Of a DNA stretch of 64,000 nt, positions 11,169 through 22,036 are shown in pieces. Within the stretch, counting starts at the first letter, position 1, and every line of letters starts with the position of its first letter. The stretch is from the NCBI GenBank assembly GCA_009760855.2, contig WPIO01000078.1, positions 1,813,501 to 1,877,500 on the forward strand. Direction: 5' to 3'. The notes beneath the pieces are model-generated. The model worked only from the letters and a program-made list of their open reading frames with translations, searched no databases and had not been told where the DNA came from. The position numbers and the translations under genes were made by a program. Source of the stretch: Cristatella mucedo. Taxonomy: Eukaryota > Bryozoa > Phylactolaemata > Cristatellidae.

Positions 11169-11379
11169 AGCTGCCACGGTGCAGCACCAGCTGTAGCTCG
11201 TACAAATCACTTGCTCGAAGTAGAGAGTCCGAAGGGGAACTGATAAGTTTGAAGCCCTAAGCACAACTGACTGGTTTTCTCTTGAATTCGGCTGTTCATG
11301 TCGTCCAATCATTTATTGATTATGATGCATACCGACTCTCTACTGACATAATTCATGAGCCTCCAACAATCTCAAGTCA

Positions 11380-12550
11380 GATCAAGCAACCACTTTAGCG
11401 TGCGCACCTTCAACAGGTCTGTTTTGCTCGACTGTTTAGCCCAGCTCCTGAGTCCGGTATTTTAGTTGACCTAGTAACGACCCGATTGCTCTGCAGTGTA
11501 GTCTGCCATTTTTCACCTACATAAAACAGCAACAATTGGGGCTTGCTTGGATGAGGACACCACACCCTAGCCGGTCCATGTACAGTCGACTCTGCTTACT
11601 AGACTACGCTCGGGCTGGCAAACAGGCATTCATATATATCCGGAGTATTTCCATATTCGGACTACAAGTTACCACTGTGCAAAATTTGCAAAAATCTTTG
11701 ACGAAGAACTGCTATTTTTATAAGCAGAGTATTCCTATATCCGATATTCTATATACGAAGGGTTGACTGTATTCATGACATCCCGAATAAACTTATGAAA
11801 CTCACCGTTTGTAGGTCTTCACGGCCGTGCATTAACGTGCCACAGCTGTTGCAAAACTTGGCAGACAGGCATATCTGTCGTAAACATCACAACTGCCACA
11901 TTACGCCACTGCTGACCAATCTGAACTTGCAGAACAACTGCCTAATTGCCATAATGTTAACATAGGACCTCGTTGCACTACCTGCTCTTCTGACTTAGCA
12001 GGTCGATTACATGTGTCCCTAACTAACTTCAAATCCCTCGGAGGCCGTGCTACCTTCAGCTATTATGCTCCCATAGCTTGGAACTCACTACTGACTGACA
12101 GCATCTCCTGATTTGATGACATTTAAAAAAGCTGAAAACCTACGTGCTTCGTAAAGTATTTGTTCTGTGCAAGTATAGTGTCGTTTTTTGTGGTTGTTCG
12201 TTGTGAAGCCTCTTGACTGGGGGAAGGCCAAATGCTGTTGTATGTTGCCCCAGTGGACCTGTCTTTTTTCCGGTGTTTGTTTTCTTACCTCCGCTTGATT
12301 GATACTCTTGAGTGCAACTTGCAGAGGGGTGTCCGACTAACCGTCGGCCGCGAATCATTTTTTGCATTTGCTTGAATGTCTTAGTAAAATAATTGTGCAC
12401 TTTTGCATGGTTGCCTAAGCAGACTACCGTGCTTTTTACTAACCATCGGTTATTGTTTCTTTAGCGGCAAGTTGTAAAACGTCCGAATAGGAACTAAGTT
12501 TTCTTAGGGGGATATGCAAACGCCTTATTGTAGTTATTATTATTATGGAA
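11380..12550 (+). mobile_element. LINE-A 3' fragment interrupted by a MITE
   Basis: The antecedent RT segment is recognisable before 11581 and continues after 11771: GGTCCATG, insert, TTCATGACATCC corresponds to the continuous LINE stretch GGTCCATGCATTCGTGACATC. RT C-terminus remnants follow (YYAPIAWNSL), then a weakly similar section about 12165-12400, and the tail with TTATTATTATTATGG. Confidence 0.68.
11583..11769. mobile_element. 187-bp MITE, pogo/Tc1-mariner-like
   Basis: Flanked by TA on both sides (11581-11582 and 11770-11771). Imperfect terminal inverted repeats CAGTCGACTCTGC and CAACCCTTCGTATA (reverse strand, preceded by CAGT). It has no coding capacity. The host LINE-A sequence is restored when the element and one TA are removed. 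TIRs beginning CAGT with TA duplications are typical of pogo/Tigger and Tc1 families. Confidence 0.72.
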
Positions 12551-12834
12551 GCCATTTAGTGGTCGACTATGACAGCACTGGTGCCGTTGTCGATGACTAG
12601 GTCGGCCTGAGATCCGGACTCTGCTAGCTTGAACGCACCTGCCGGTGCATGCTGAATTATTAGTTCGAAAGATATACGTGACGGACTTGATTAACTTTTC
12701 GTGTCAACTTGTGTCCTACTCTCCAGGCTGAGAGCTCTGGGTGCATTTGCCTACATCGTCAGTGGCTCGGTGACCTGAAACGCCCTAAGGCACTGTGCCA
12801 GCTTAAGAGCTTAAAAACAAAAAGCGCTGGCACT

Positions 12835-12975
12835 TTAACGACCCCGTGTCACGCTTTCGAGCTCTTGCATATGGTGAACCTTTATTTCCCACTGCAAGCG
12901 AGAGTGCTAGCCACTAAGGTTCTTCTGCTGCTATATAAATGGATCTGTTGAATCAGGCGGCCTTTATTTGAAGAA
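12835..12975 (+). mobile_element. SINE-1 fragment, diverged
   Basis: The body of SINE-1 is visible (CACTGCAAGCGAGAGTG, GTTCTTCTGCTGCTATATAA, GTTGAATCAGGC). The tRNA-like head is strongly diverged. Confidence 0.6.
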
Positions 12976-13007
12976 TAAAGCCAATCATTGCCTTCAAGCT
13001 GTTAAAT

Positions 13008-13192
13008 AAATAAATCCTAGCCGATTAAACAGCCTCTTTTTGTATAGCGACAGGAGAGCTTTTACGGCTATCACCACCGCTTGCAGCGGCGATAAAGGAT
13101 CGCCCACCGCAGGAATCGAACCCACGACCTCGGGACTGAGGCGTGAAAGCAACCGCCTTACCTAGTGTGCCATCACGACTCACCAAGCTGTT
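13008..13192 (-). mobile_element. SINE-1, near full-length copy
   Basis: Reverse complement of the copy at 9277-9460, including the B box (GGAATCGAACCC in this orientation) and the A-box region (GTGTGCCATCACG). Confidence 0.82.
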
Positions 13193-13213
13193 GAGGGTTA
13201 TCCAAAAGTGCCG

Positions 13214-13217
<4 letters not shown>

Positions 13218-13247
<30 letters not shown>

Positions 13248-13336
13248 TCTCTTGATAAAGCGCCCTCAGAGAACTTAATCTCTCTCTAGGCGCTTTACAT
13301 TTGCTGCAAAGTGAAATGCAATTGAATGGTAAAAAA
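13218..13336 (-). mobile_element. LINE-A 3' end with (AAT)n tail
   Basis: About ten AAT units, then the reverse complement of the stem-loop tail (AAAGCGCCCTCAGAGAAC / GGCGCTTTAC) and a few bases of 3' UTR. It abuts SINE-2 directly. Confidence 0.8.
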
Positions 13337-13478
13337 TTATTCATTTATATCGTGCCCCAAGAGAACTTAATCTCTATTCAGGCACTTCACATATGCCTCG
13401 GGGCTCGAGCCCACGACCTCAGTCAGACCTTGGTCGGGGCGAGCACCTTAACCGCTAGACCAAACCAGCTCGGCAATT
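13337..13478 (-). mobile_element. SINE-2 copy
   Basis: tRNA-like head with B box (GGGCTCGAGCCC) and an A-box-like GGTCTAGCGGTTAAGG (reverse strand). The short tail AGTGCCTGAATAGAGATTAAG / TTCTCTTGGGGC is similar to the LINE-A terminal stem-loop. Confidence 0.8.
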
Positions 13479-13929
13479 ACTTATTAAGTAGGATATCTCA
13501 CAATCCTCGGCAGTTGGTGGCAGCATCCGGCGGCAGCTTGTAGCCCCAGTAGTGCACGATTCGGTGTTAAAATGAGTACTATGCTATCATGGGAGAGTCA
13601 GAGGTCCAGCCAGCTTGTGAGCGCTGCCATCCGAGGAAGGGCGTGGTGACCGCATGCATCTTGGCGACTTGGCGAGTGCAGCGCAGGCAGAAGACCCACG
13701 CAGCCGCTACAGAGTTATGTAAGCTTGCTGCACTGGGGTGTGCACCACCGCATATGCTGCTGACCCTGCTGTTGTGCAACGCTTGACTCGAACGAGGCTT
13801 CGGTAATGAGCCCTGCTGCTATTTGCAGCAGGGCAATGATGTGTCGCGATCTGCTGCTCGTTAGCAACTGACAGACAAGCAGGTTTGATAGCTCAAGATT
13901 ATCGGCTCTGCTAGCATATCTTCTGTTGA

Positions 13930-14803
13930 ATCTGCCTGAAATTTAGGTGTCCTGTTCCAAAGTGACCTTTCATTAGACGAGCACTTCAGCCGCAGTCAAG
14001 TCTGCCTACTTTCAGCTCAGCAACATTCCTAAAATTTGGGCTTGTTTAGACCGGGATGCCACGTCTAAATTGGTCCAGGCGTTTGTGGCATCTCGTCTCG
14101 ACTTTTGTAATTCACTACTTGCAGGTCTACCGGCTTGTGCAATCAGACACTTACAGTTGGTGGAAAACTCTAGCCAGGCTTGTCTGTCATGAGCATCACA
14201 GTTGCCACATCACACCACTTCTCGCTGAGCTGTACTGACTCTCAGTCAAGCAGCAGCATCGATTTCAAGGTTCTGTCTCTCACTTTTAGGTCCCTTCAGT
14301 TTTTAGCTCCAGCCTGCCTATCAGATCTGCACCCCACCAGGTTATGCATCGTGCCACTCGCTTTTCGGAATCGAATCGTTTACCTATAATTCGTGAGAAC
14401 CTCAAATCTTTTGGAGGCCGTGCCTTTAGTTCGTGTGCTCCCAAAGCCTGGAACTCACTTCCGACTTGCGTCGCGACATCTCCTGACTTGACCTCATTTA
14501 AAAAGAAATTAAAAACACATCTATTTATGACAGCATTTAGTGAGTCCCTGTGGGTCCTTGGTGTGCTTATGCTTTCTGTCACCGTGCATGCTGCTACTAA
14601 CCGTATTTGCAAGCTGACCATATGCATGTCACATCTAACCATGCCATATGCATGTCACATCTAACCATGTTATGCTTGTTGTCATTGAGCATGCTACCAT
14701 TAACCATTCGATCATGCTTCTGTTGCAGCAAATTCCGTGTGCTTAGAAAGAGATTAAGTTCTCTGAGGGCCCTCTACAAATGTATTATCATTATCATTAT
14801 TAA
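13930..14803 (+). mobile_element. LINE-A 3' fragment, well preserved
   Basis: From the RT thumb region (CTTTCATTAGACGAGC) through the RT C-terminus (SCAPKAWNSLPT, FKKKLKTHLFMTAF) to the 3' UTR and terminal stem-loop with ATTATCATTATTA. Frame breaks occur between 14100 and 14390. Confidence 0.85.
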
Positions 14804-14878
14804 GTGTAAGTGCCTGTTCTTTGCACTTATTAGTGCTTGCATATCGCTCTACAACTGTGTTCATCTGATCGCCTACAG

Positions 14879-15068
14879 ACCGGCTGCCGAATAAGGAGCC
14901 ATCCGACTCTGCACTCCGTGAGTTAGGCGAACATTACGTGCCTGACTGGCAGGGCATACCCAACGGCTCCCTGAACTCTTCTGCGGCTGCGGCTGTCGAG
15001 CTGTGCCGCTCTCCGCCTAGACATGCCACACCACCATGCTTAAATGCCACCTCGCCGGTGACTGATGT
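14879..15068 (+). CDS. EIF4G-like: eIF4G-like: exon between MA3 and W2
   Basis: Acceptor GCCTACAG; one frame open for 62 codons (RLPNKEPSDSALRELGEHY, VPDWQGIPNGSLNSSAAAAV), ending GATGT|GTAAGT. It enters in phase 1, supplied by 10584-10662 (G + AC = Asp), and leaves in phase 2, supplied to 15693 (GT + G = Val). The phase chain 9202-10584-14879-15693 is therefore consistent. The peptide resembles the variable stretch preceding W2 in eIF4G, but the match is weak. Confidence 0.55.
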
Positions 15069-15123
15069 GTAAGTTGGAAGGCTTTTTGATGTTGCTTTGA
15101 TTGCTTGAAAAGCGTATTGTAGT

Positions 15124-15126
<3 letters not shown>

Positions 15127-15209
<83 letters not shown>
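15127..15209. repeat. (CA)41 microsatellite
   Basis: Pure dinucleotide tract inside the presumed intron between 15068 and 15693. Confidence 0.95.
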
Positions 15210-15211
<2 letters not shown>

Positions 15212-15351
15212 TCACTTATTTATTTTCTCACTCATTCATTTCCCCACTCTTATTTTTTTCTTCATGCCTCTCTCATACACTATTTTTATATTCTCTCACT
15301 CACTTTATTTTGCTCTCCCTTTTTACTCACTGTCTCACTGCATGCACACAT

Positions 15352-15572
<221 letters not shown>

Positions 15573-15692
15573 CTCTATATCTCAGTCGCCCTCTCTTTGT
15601 GTACTGATCGACGTGTCACTCTCTCATCTGCTGGCTTGCACGTATGCTCTCAGCGATTGTGTGCATTTTTCGAGTGTGGACTTTTCTTGTAG

Positions 15693-15801
15693 GCTGCAGA
15701 GTGTAGACAAGCTGTACAGATACGAGAGAGCAAACGTTGCTTCGAGATTAATGAAGCAGTTCTGCCCTCAACTGCTGGACGCCCAGCTCACCAAGCCTTG
15801 A
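15693..15801 (+). CDS. EIF4G-like: eIF4G-like: start of W2 domain
   Basis: Acceptor GACTTTTCTTGTAG; frame reads LQSVDKLYRYERANVASRLM and KQFCPQLLDAQLTKP, then TGA. It aligns without gaps to the first helices of the eIF4G W2 domain (EKLL....SNQ.VF.WI..N......). W2 is the C-terminal HEAT domain that recruits Mnk kinase in animals. The TGA is immediately followed by a GTGAGC donor, so either the protein stops here in the middle of W2 or the frame is off by one base in the preceding CC/TT run, as also suspected at 8745. Confidence 0.58.
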
Positions 15802-16311
15802 GTGAGCTGGTGGGTGTGATGGGAATGCAGATCTAGGCCGACCAGTCTAGGCAGCAGTTTTTAGGCTGGAGTGAGTGAATGACCATGATACGTTGGCTTG
15901 CACTGCTAGGCATGTGTAAGGATGTGCCGGCGACCGTGCGAGAACAATGTGGAACTGCAAAGAACTCTTCGTCGGCGCTCTCTGAGAGACGTGCGATCGA
16001 AACGTGGAGAACTGGTCAACGCCCTCAAACCCGATTGGCCGTGCTGCTGTGCTGCCAGACATCGCCGGCAGCCGGTGCACAGGCTCCAGTCGCAGTGGAC
16101 TTTTTAAGTCGTTGTGCTTTTTTCATTGAAATACTTTATATTTTATTTTACTCAGCAGCCAACGACAGTATTGTTACTTTTACGCTATTAATTTTTTTAC
16201 GCATACTTTAGGCAGTTTAGCATACTTTAAGCACACACTTTCCTCCTCTGTATAACGCCATGAGCGCCCTGCATTACCACTACATCTTAGCCTTACACAA
16301 ATAATTTGTTC

Positions 16312-16405
16312 GTGCAGCGCTCGAAGAGAACTTAATCACTATCTAGGCGCTTCACATATGCCGAAGGTCATCAAAGGCAATCACCTCACCCTCTAGGCCA
16401 AACGG
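16312..16405 (-). mobile_element. SINE-2 fragment
   Basis: The reverse complement of the SINE-2 tail (GAGAACTTAATCACTATC, GGCGCTTCACATATGCC) is recognisable, and the head is degenerate. A G-rich run follows. Confidence 0.6.
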
Positions 16406-16835
16406 GGGGGGGCGTTCTTCTCTCACGTCTGTCACGGACAGAAGAGTGCTGCCTGTCGTATGCATCCTCGTGGCCTTGAGTGGCGTGAGCTGGCAGCTGC
16501 TTTGCTTCGAGTTCATGCGGTTGGCGACTGATTAGGTGCATGGAGCCACAATGCTGCTATCGGACGATGTGACTCGTACGACGTGGGGGCCTCGACTGCC
16601 GGCAGATTGGAGATGGTTAGTAGACCGTTGAGCATCGCTTTATCTCTTGAGGCATCGTTCATCAACTGCCGACCGGCTTGCGCTGGGCATGGCCGTGCCA
16701 GACCGTTAGCTGGCCTGACTGGGCAGCTAGTTCGCTTACCAAGAGGCAGTGTCAGTAGGCGTAGCTCGGTGCGCTTTCCCATTAGCTTAGTCCTTAGCTT
16801 GGCACCGCCTTACAATTGGCCCACGTGTGTGCCAG

Positions 16836-16936
16836 CTATATTACTCCGAGTGGCAGCCGTGCTTGGCTTCGAGCGTCAATGTCCGGCACAGTTAGTTCTT
16901 CAGTGGCTGCATCGAAGAGTATTAGATGAACGTGTC
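16836..16936 (+). CDS. EIF4G-like: eIF4G-like: W2 domain, penultimate exon
   Basis: The frame reads ILLRVAAVLGFERQCPAQLV and LQWLHRRVLDERV, ending GTC|GTAAGT in phase 0. It aligns to the W2 core (LQAL......P..LL...F..LYDEDVV) over about 33 residues without gaps. The acceptor GTGTGCCAG is modest and the exon may begin further upstream. The middle of W2, between 15801 and 16836, was not identified with confidence. Confidence 0.5.
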
Positions 16937-17006
16937 GTAAGTCCGGGATAACGTATATGCTTTTATTACTAGAGAATACCGCCGTTCTTTTATTGTCTAT
17001 TTGCAG

Positions 17007-17072
17007 CTTACAGAAGTCTGGGTTTGTACTGTCCGGGACTGGGCTTCACTAATCTGCTCGAAACTGAATTGA
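17007..17072 (+). CDS. EIF4G-like: eIF4G-like: last coding exon
   Basis: Acceptor TCTATTTGCAG is followed in phase 0 by LTEVWVCTVRDWASLICSKL, Asn and a TGA stop at 17070-17072. The position after the LDERV segment matches the C-terminal W2 helix that in eIF4G carries an acidic/aromatic E..F..W pattern (TEVW...RDW here). An ATTAAA at 17203-17208 is a possible poly(A) signal. Confidence 0.5.
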   Translation, partial: LTEVWVCTVRDWASLICSKLN

Positions 17073-17279
17073 AATCTACTTTAAGAACTGAAAGAGAATA
17101 CGTTAACCAACGTTATGAACCTGACCTTGCAGCAATCAATTAAGCCAAAAGAAGTGTTTACTTAGAGCAATCTAGGCAAGGCGTCATTCAATATTGAATG
17201 CTATTAAATCGGAAGAATGGTATATAAATGTGCTGCTCTAGTTCAAGAAGAGCCCAGTGATGACGATTTATTCTCAAGT

Positions 17280-17450
17280 CTTGGATCTTTGCCTAGGGGG
17301 TAGGGCGCTCACTCTTCACGTCCCGGGTCGTGGGTTCGAGCCCCGAAGTGGGCGATCCTTTGTTGACGGCTGCAAGTGGTGTTGATAGCCGCGAAGACAC
17401 TTATGCTGCTATTTAAACGAGGCTTTTAAATAATCGTGCCTTTTATTTGT
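17280..17450 (+). mobile_element. SINE-1 copy
   Basis: B box GGGTTCGAGCCCC, body GGCTGCAAGTGGTGTTGATAG and tail TGCTGCTATTTAAACGAGG match SINE-1 with moderate divergence. Confidence 0.72.
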
Positions 17451-17454
17451 TGAT

Positions 17455-17905
17455 TTTTTGCATTACGCTTTTTTGGTTTAGCACCGTTGCCACAGCTAAA
17501 CGACCTGAGTGTGAGGGACGGCAGTTCGAGAGGAAGCCTACGAAGTAAGCTATTTTAGATAAGTAAGCCGGAGCAATGAGTAGCCAGAGCTGGTCGGCGA
17601 GAAGCTGTGTAACGGCGCCAGTCCCTACGCTCGAGGCAGGCAAACTGTAAGCTGAATTCTGCATCCACATGTAAGAATTGTATTCGCACAGGCAGGAACA
17701 CCTGCAAAGAGAGAGTTGCAGAGGTCGAGACAGGATGTCACGAATGCATGGACCAGTCTGGCTAAGCTGTTCTGAATCCTTGCGAAATTACGTAGCTTAA
17801 AGTGAGCAGACTTGACTGTAGTACTGATGTACTCATTTAGCGAAAGGCCATTTTTGGACAGGACGCCCGGATTTCGAGCAGAGCCTGGGTATTCGGTCGT
17901 AATAA
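17455..17905 (-). mobile_element. Degenerate LINE-A RT fragment
   Basis: Minus-strand pieces such as HAFVTSCLDLCNSLFAGVPA match the LINE-A RT thumb (HAFVTFRLDFCNSLLTG). Several frame breaks. The terminal stem-loop is missing. Confidence 0.65.
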
Positions 17906-18585
17906 TAGCTGCACGAGTGCACAAGTTAGCTCTCACCCGCGACTGCCAGAAGAAGATCGTTTCTTTAACTGTATGGATGACAGCCATTATAGCCGTCCCG
18001 ATCGGTGTAAACTTGTTTTTGATCTGGCAAGTTGTGTACGTCCCCCTTGATTTGCAGGCCACATGCTACTGCATATGCATTGAAAAGCTATTAGGACGAC
18101 GATCATTGGCTATTTAAGTGCACAAACGGTGAGCACTCCTAAATACGCGAGGAAACACTAGGTGCTAATCGAGTGATGGCCAATCAAAACGATTTTAGTT
18201 TAAAATGGGCTCACGATTTACCGGAATGCTGTATTTTGAGAAGCGTAGTCAAACTTTTAGTTCTAATTATCTCACCACGAGTCATTGTTTAGTCCACACA
18301 CTTTCGAGACTGTAGTATCTGATGTGAAGACTAAATCTTTCACGTTAGGGGTCGATCAACTGAGTCGGCCATTTTAATTTTGGCGATACCGATTATCCAC
18401 TACACCATTCTTTGGTCTCTTTAAAATTCCCAAAAAATTACGTCACACCACAATACTATAGTATACAGTCGTCCCTCGCACTTCGCGCTTGGACTTTGGC
18501 GGTTTCACACTATCGCGGTTGTTTCAAATATATTCAATAAAAAGTTGATAGTGAAAATGATAAAGCGAACACCCGGCTATCTGAG

Positions 18586-18705
18586 TTAATAATAATAATA
18601 ATAATAGTAGTAGTAATAATGCACTTGATAAAGCGCCCTCAGAGAACTCAATCTCTTTCTATGCGCTTTACATTTGCTGCAAAGGGAAACGTGATTGAAT
18701 GGTGA
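18586..18705 (-). mobile_element. LINE-A 3' end
   Basis: AAT-rich tail followed by the antisense stem-loop tail (AAAGCGCCCTCAGAGAAC) and GCTGCAAAGGGAAACGTG. Confidence 0.78.
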
Positions 18706-19061
18706 GTAAATGACACACTTCTGTATTACAATTGAAATTAAAATTACTGTACGTATGTAATATAGGCCTATGTATTCGAGCATCTCGGCTAATCCTTAAA
18801 CGCCAGGTGCAGCCGCTCGATTACTCCTTGTGGGTGGGCAAAAACTTTTCTTCAACAGTCAGGTCCGCTGAAACCAAGCCAATCAGAGCGTGCCGTTCAC
18901 AGATTGGCTATCCCGGTGTAATTATATTTACAATGATAATATTCTGTATAACGTCAACTCTGTCTTATTTTCTCTTATGTTTAATATATTGGGCAATTTG
19001 AGAGTAATGGTGACTATATGTGTTTACTTCATGTCTAGAGGGAACTAGTAATATTACCGTA

Positions 19062-19160
19062 TTTCCCTTTGCAGCAAATGTAAAGCGCCTAGAGAGAGAT
19101 TAAGTTCTCTGAGGGCGCTTTATCAAGTGGATTATTATAATAATAATTATTATTATTTAT
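19062..19160 (+). mobile_element. LINE-A 3' end
   Basis: CCCTTTGCAGCAAATG, the terminal stem-loop in its most symmetrical form (AAAGCGCCTAGAGAGAG / TCTCTGAGGGCGCTTT) and an ATTATTATAATAATAATTATT tail. Confidence 0.8.
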
Positions 19161-19307
19161 AGAGGGTCGGTCATGAAAGCGTCTTCTATGCTCTAACTAC
19201 GAAAGTATTCGATTTATAAATAAAGAATTCTACTTCACGGAAATTCACTTATAGCAGTGGAGTCTGGGACAGATTAACCGCGATAAACTAGGAGCGTCGG
19301 TAACTTA

Positions 19308-19455
19308 TTTCTAACGCGCCATAAATGAGCTGAATCTCCATTCAGGCATCACGTATGCCCTGGCATTCGAGCCCACGTCCATCGTTGAATACAGCCCTGG
19401 CTGTCGCATACATTACCTTGATCTTGGTCGAGGAGAGGCCCTTAATCTCTTGACA
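19308..19455 (-). mobile_element. SINE-2 copy, degenerate
   Basis: Reverse complement of the tail (GCTGAATCTCCATTCAGGC) and the head (ATTCGAGCCCACG) with an internal insertion. Confidence 0.5.
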
Positions 19456-19554
19456 GGTTCCGGTCATTAATAAACTCCGTGTTCTCTCTTCACCGCGAAA
19501 TCGTCCGTCCTGTTAGCCATTATTTAACTGCTATGTGCAGCTAAGCAGGATTCT

Positions 19555-20118
19555 AATAATAATAATGCACTTGATAAAGCGCCCTCAGATAAATCAATCT
19601 CTTTCTAGGCGCTTCACATTTGCTGCAAAGGGAAGCGCGATTGAATGCTGAGTAAGATCATGCTTGATAAACAACATGAATAATATGGTTAGGGGTGACA
19701 TGAAAAGGGTCAGCATGCTAGTGTGGTTAGTGGCAGCATGCACAGTGTCAGCATGCATAAGCACATCAAGGACGAATCACAGGGACCCACAAAATGCTGT
19801 CCTAAATAGGTGTGTTTTTAAGTTCTTTTTAAATGTGGTTAAGTCAGGGGATGTTCTGACGAAAGTCGGGAGTGAGCTCCAGGCTTTGGGAGCATACGAA
19901 CTAAATGCACGGTCTCCAAAGGATTTGAGGTTTGTACGAGGTATTTGTAGACTGTTGGATTCCGAAAAGCGGGTGGTACGATGCTTGGCCTGGTGGGGAA
20001 GCAGACCTGAGAGATAGGCTGGAGCCAAAGAATGAAATGACCTAAAAGTAAGCGACAAAACCATGAAGTCAATCCGTCGCTTGACTGGTAGCCAGTGCAG
20101 GTCGGCGAGAAGTCTGAA
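19555..20118 (-). mobile_element. LINE-A 3' fragment
   Basis: Antisense tail, 3' UTR and RT C-terminus in one open frame for about 100 codons (LHWLPVKRRIDF, NLKSFGDRAFSS, YAPKAWSSLP, NLKTHLFRTAF). It is truncated upstream at about 20118. Confidence 0.85.
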
Positions 20119-20475
20119 CAACATCAACTGCCGTAGGTGATATTTTAAAACTAAATTGGTACAACGCTTAGTAGACAGTCAGCTCATTAGACAGTCTCAG
20201 TGCAGCCAGGTGCTTCAACCGAAATACTGAGGATGACCAAAGTCGATTGGTTTCGCAAGAGCTGCTATTAGGTAGTGAGTGAACAGGTAAGCTACGCGAG
20301 AAATATATTTTCAGTAAGCTCATCGCAAGCTGGCTCAGGTATAAAAACAATAATTTGACATTCTCGTTACTAGTAAACGAAGCCAACTGCTCTTGCCTCA
20401 CCGACAAATCGGCTTTTGTTAGCCTACCTTTCATTGAGCGCTGTTGACGTCCAACCATCGAATTTTTATTTCAAG

Positions 20476-20675
20476 TACTAGCATGCTGCCATTAATCGCA
20501 CTTGCATGCTGACCATGCGCACGTCACTCCTAACCATGTTATTCGTGTTGTTTATTCAGCAAGCTACCACTAACCATTCGATCGTCCAACCTCTGCAGCA
20601 AATGTTAAGTGCCTATAAAGAGACTTGAGTTCTCTGAGGGTGCTCCATCAAGTGTACTATTATTGTTATTAATTT
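20476..20675 (+). mobile_element. LINE-A 3' UTR and tail
   Basis: 3' UTR repeat blocks (AGCATGCTGCCATTAATCGC, ACCATGTTATTCGTG) and the terminal stem-loop with ATTATTG tail. Confidence 0.72.
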
Positions 20676-20772
20676 TCAATCTCAGTAAGTGTTTTGACTG
20701 CCTGCTTGTAAATAAATGACTGCCTTAGGAAATGCTTGTTGTATAACTTACTTTTAATGACTTTGAGATTCA

Positions 20773-20895
20773 TAATAATAATAATAATAATATTGCACTT
20801 GATAAAGCGCCCTCAGAGAACTTAATCTCTTTCTAGGCGCTTTACATTTGCTGCAAAGTGATACGCAATAGAATCCATTGATGAATGGGCTTGAG
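20773..20895 (-). mobile_element. LINE-A 3' end
   Basis: Seven AAT units, antisense terminal stem-loop and a short 3' UTR remnant. Confidence 0.75.
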
Positions 20896-20899
20896 TAAA

Positions 20900-22036
20900 A
20901 TTATTTGAAGACTTCTGATATTGAGAAAGGTTCAAGTATCCCAGCTACCACCGTTAATAGACCAGCAGGGGACCCTCTAAATTTAGAAGTATCTTCACGT
21001 ATTAAAATAATCACTAGTGTTTCTATTTTTGAAAGCGGCTGCACTAACTAAAAAACATGTTTAAAGCAGTTTCCCTTATGTAGCTAAGATTAGAGTTTAC
21101 CTTTGTTGTCTATTATACCCAGGAAATTATGCTTTGTTGATAACAATATTGCAATTTATTCCAGCTACATTAATGGTGTAACCGATTGGCAGATATTCCA
21201 ATTTTGGCATATGCAAGTTATTCTGGGCCCTCCCTTATACTTCCTGTTATATTCTAACTTTTCCTATGAATTCCTTTTCAGCTTTTGCATCATATTTTCT
21301 GCAAAAAGTTGGGTCTCTTAGTAATGTTGTACATTGGATGTCAGGGAGTACAAAAAGGTACGCTACGGTGGTTATACTTAAAACAGAGCCTCCCAACTGC
21401 TAAAGTTTTTCTATTTGTCTGAAACATTATATGTTAAATCCACTTAACTTGATTGGGAGATGATTGGGCTGCACTAATCTAACAATATGTGATGATTTAT
21501 TGCCACACACCTATCACTAGGCTATCAAATCCAGCAGGCGATGCAACATACACGCATATCATGGCACGCGAAGTGCTGCACCACATAATGTTTGGTAAAC
21601 GCAGTCTCGTCATCAGCTAGCAGACCATTCGACTTGGCACGTACTTCCTTTGTTGAGTAGTTTACTTCTAGGGCAAATGCATTGTTTTAGTAAATACGAT
21701 TTCTGCATAATACCTAGACATCTAGTAATAATCACTGGCCTTGAATATTGTGTCGGCGCGAATTTATTTTATGAGCTTTGATTTCCGCCGACTGCTACCG
21801 GTGTCTCAAGCTACCAATGTCACCTAATGAGCAAAGAATAGTCTGAATTGTCTCGCTAAACGCAAGCGTTCGTTGTAGATAAGGAGATCAATCATAAATA
21901 TCCTATTGATGCTAATCTTTGCAGGCCTCCATATTAGTGCGCCAGAAAGAGATTTCTTCACGCAGCCTTGCATGTCTGCTGCAACCGAAGCACACCGGCG
22001 CTCTTATCAAATTAGAAGCCCAAGTGAAGCCAGCGA
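20900..22036. other. AT-rich stretch, nothing recognised
   Basis: Intergenic-looking sequence. The open frame at 21103-21321 is AT-rich and hydrophobic by composition and has no supporting signals. Confidence 0.4.

Larger units (their letters stand above)
18466..19300. mobile_element. Remnant Tigger/pogo-like DNA transposon with LINE insertions
   Basis: TA is followed by CAGTCGTCCCTCGCACTTCGC, and CTATCGCGGTT lies nearby. Near 19280 the reverse complement (AACCGCGATAAACTAGG) recurs. This pattern of TIR and subterminal CGCGG motifs is typical of Tigger-type elements. Two LINE-A tails lie inside. No transposase frame remains, and the 3' boundary is approximate. Confidence 0.45.

Noticed and set aside
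13218-13480. CRISPR-like repeated array
   Set aside because: The repeated units are dispersed LINE/SINE tails, not regular repeat-spacer units.
15922-16107. Middle W2 exon of the eIF4G-like gene
   Set aside because: The frame is open and basic, but neither splice sites nor alignment to W2 were convincing; left unresolved.
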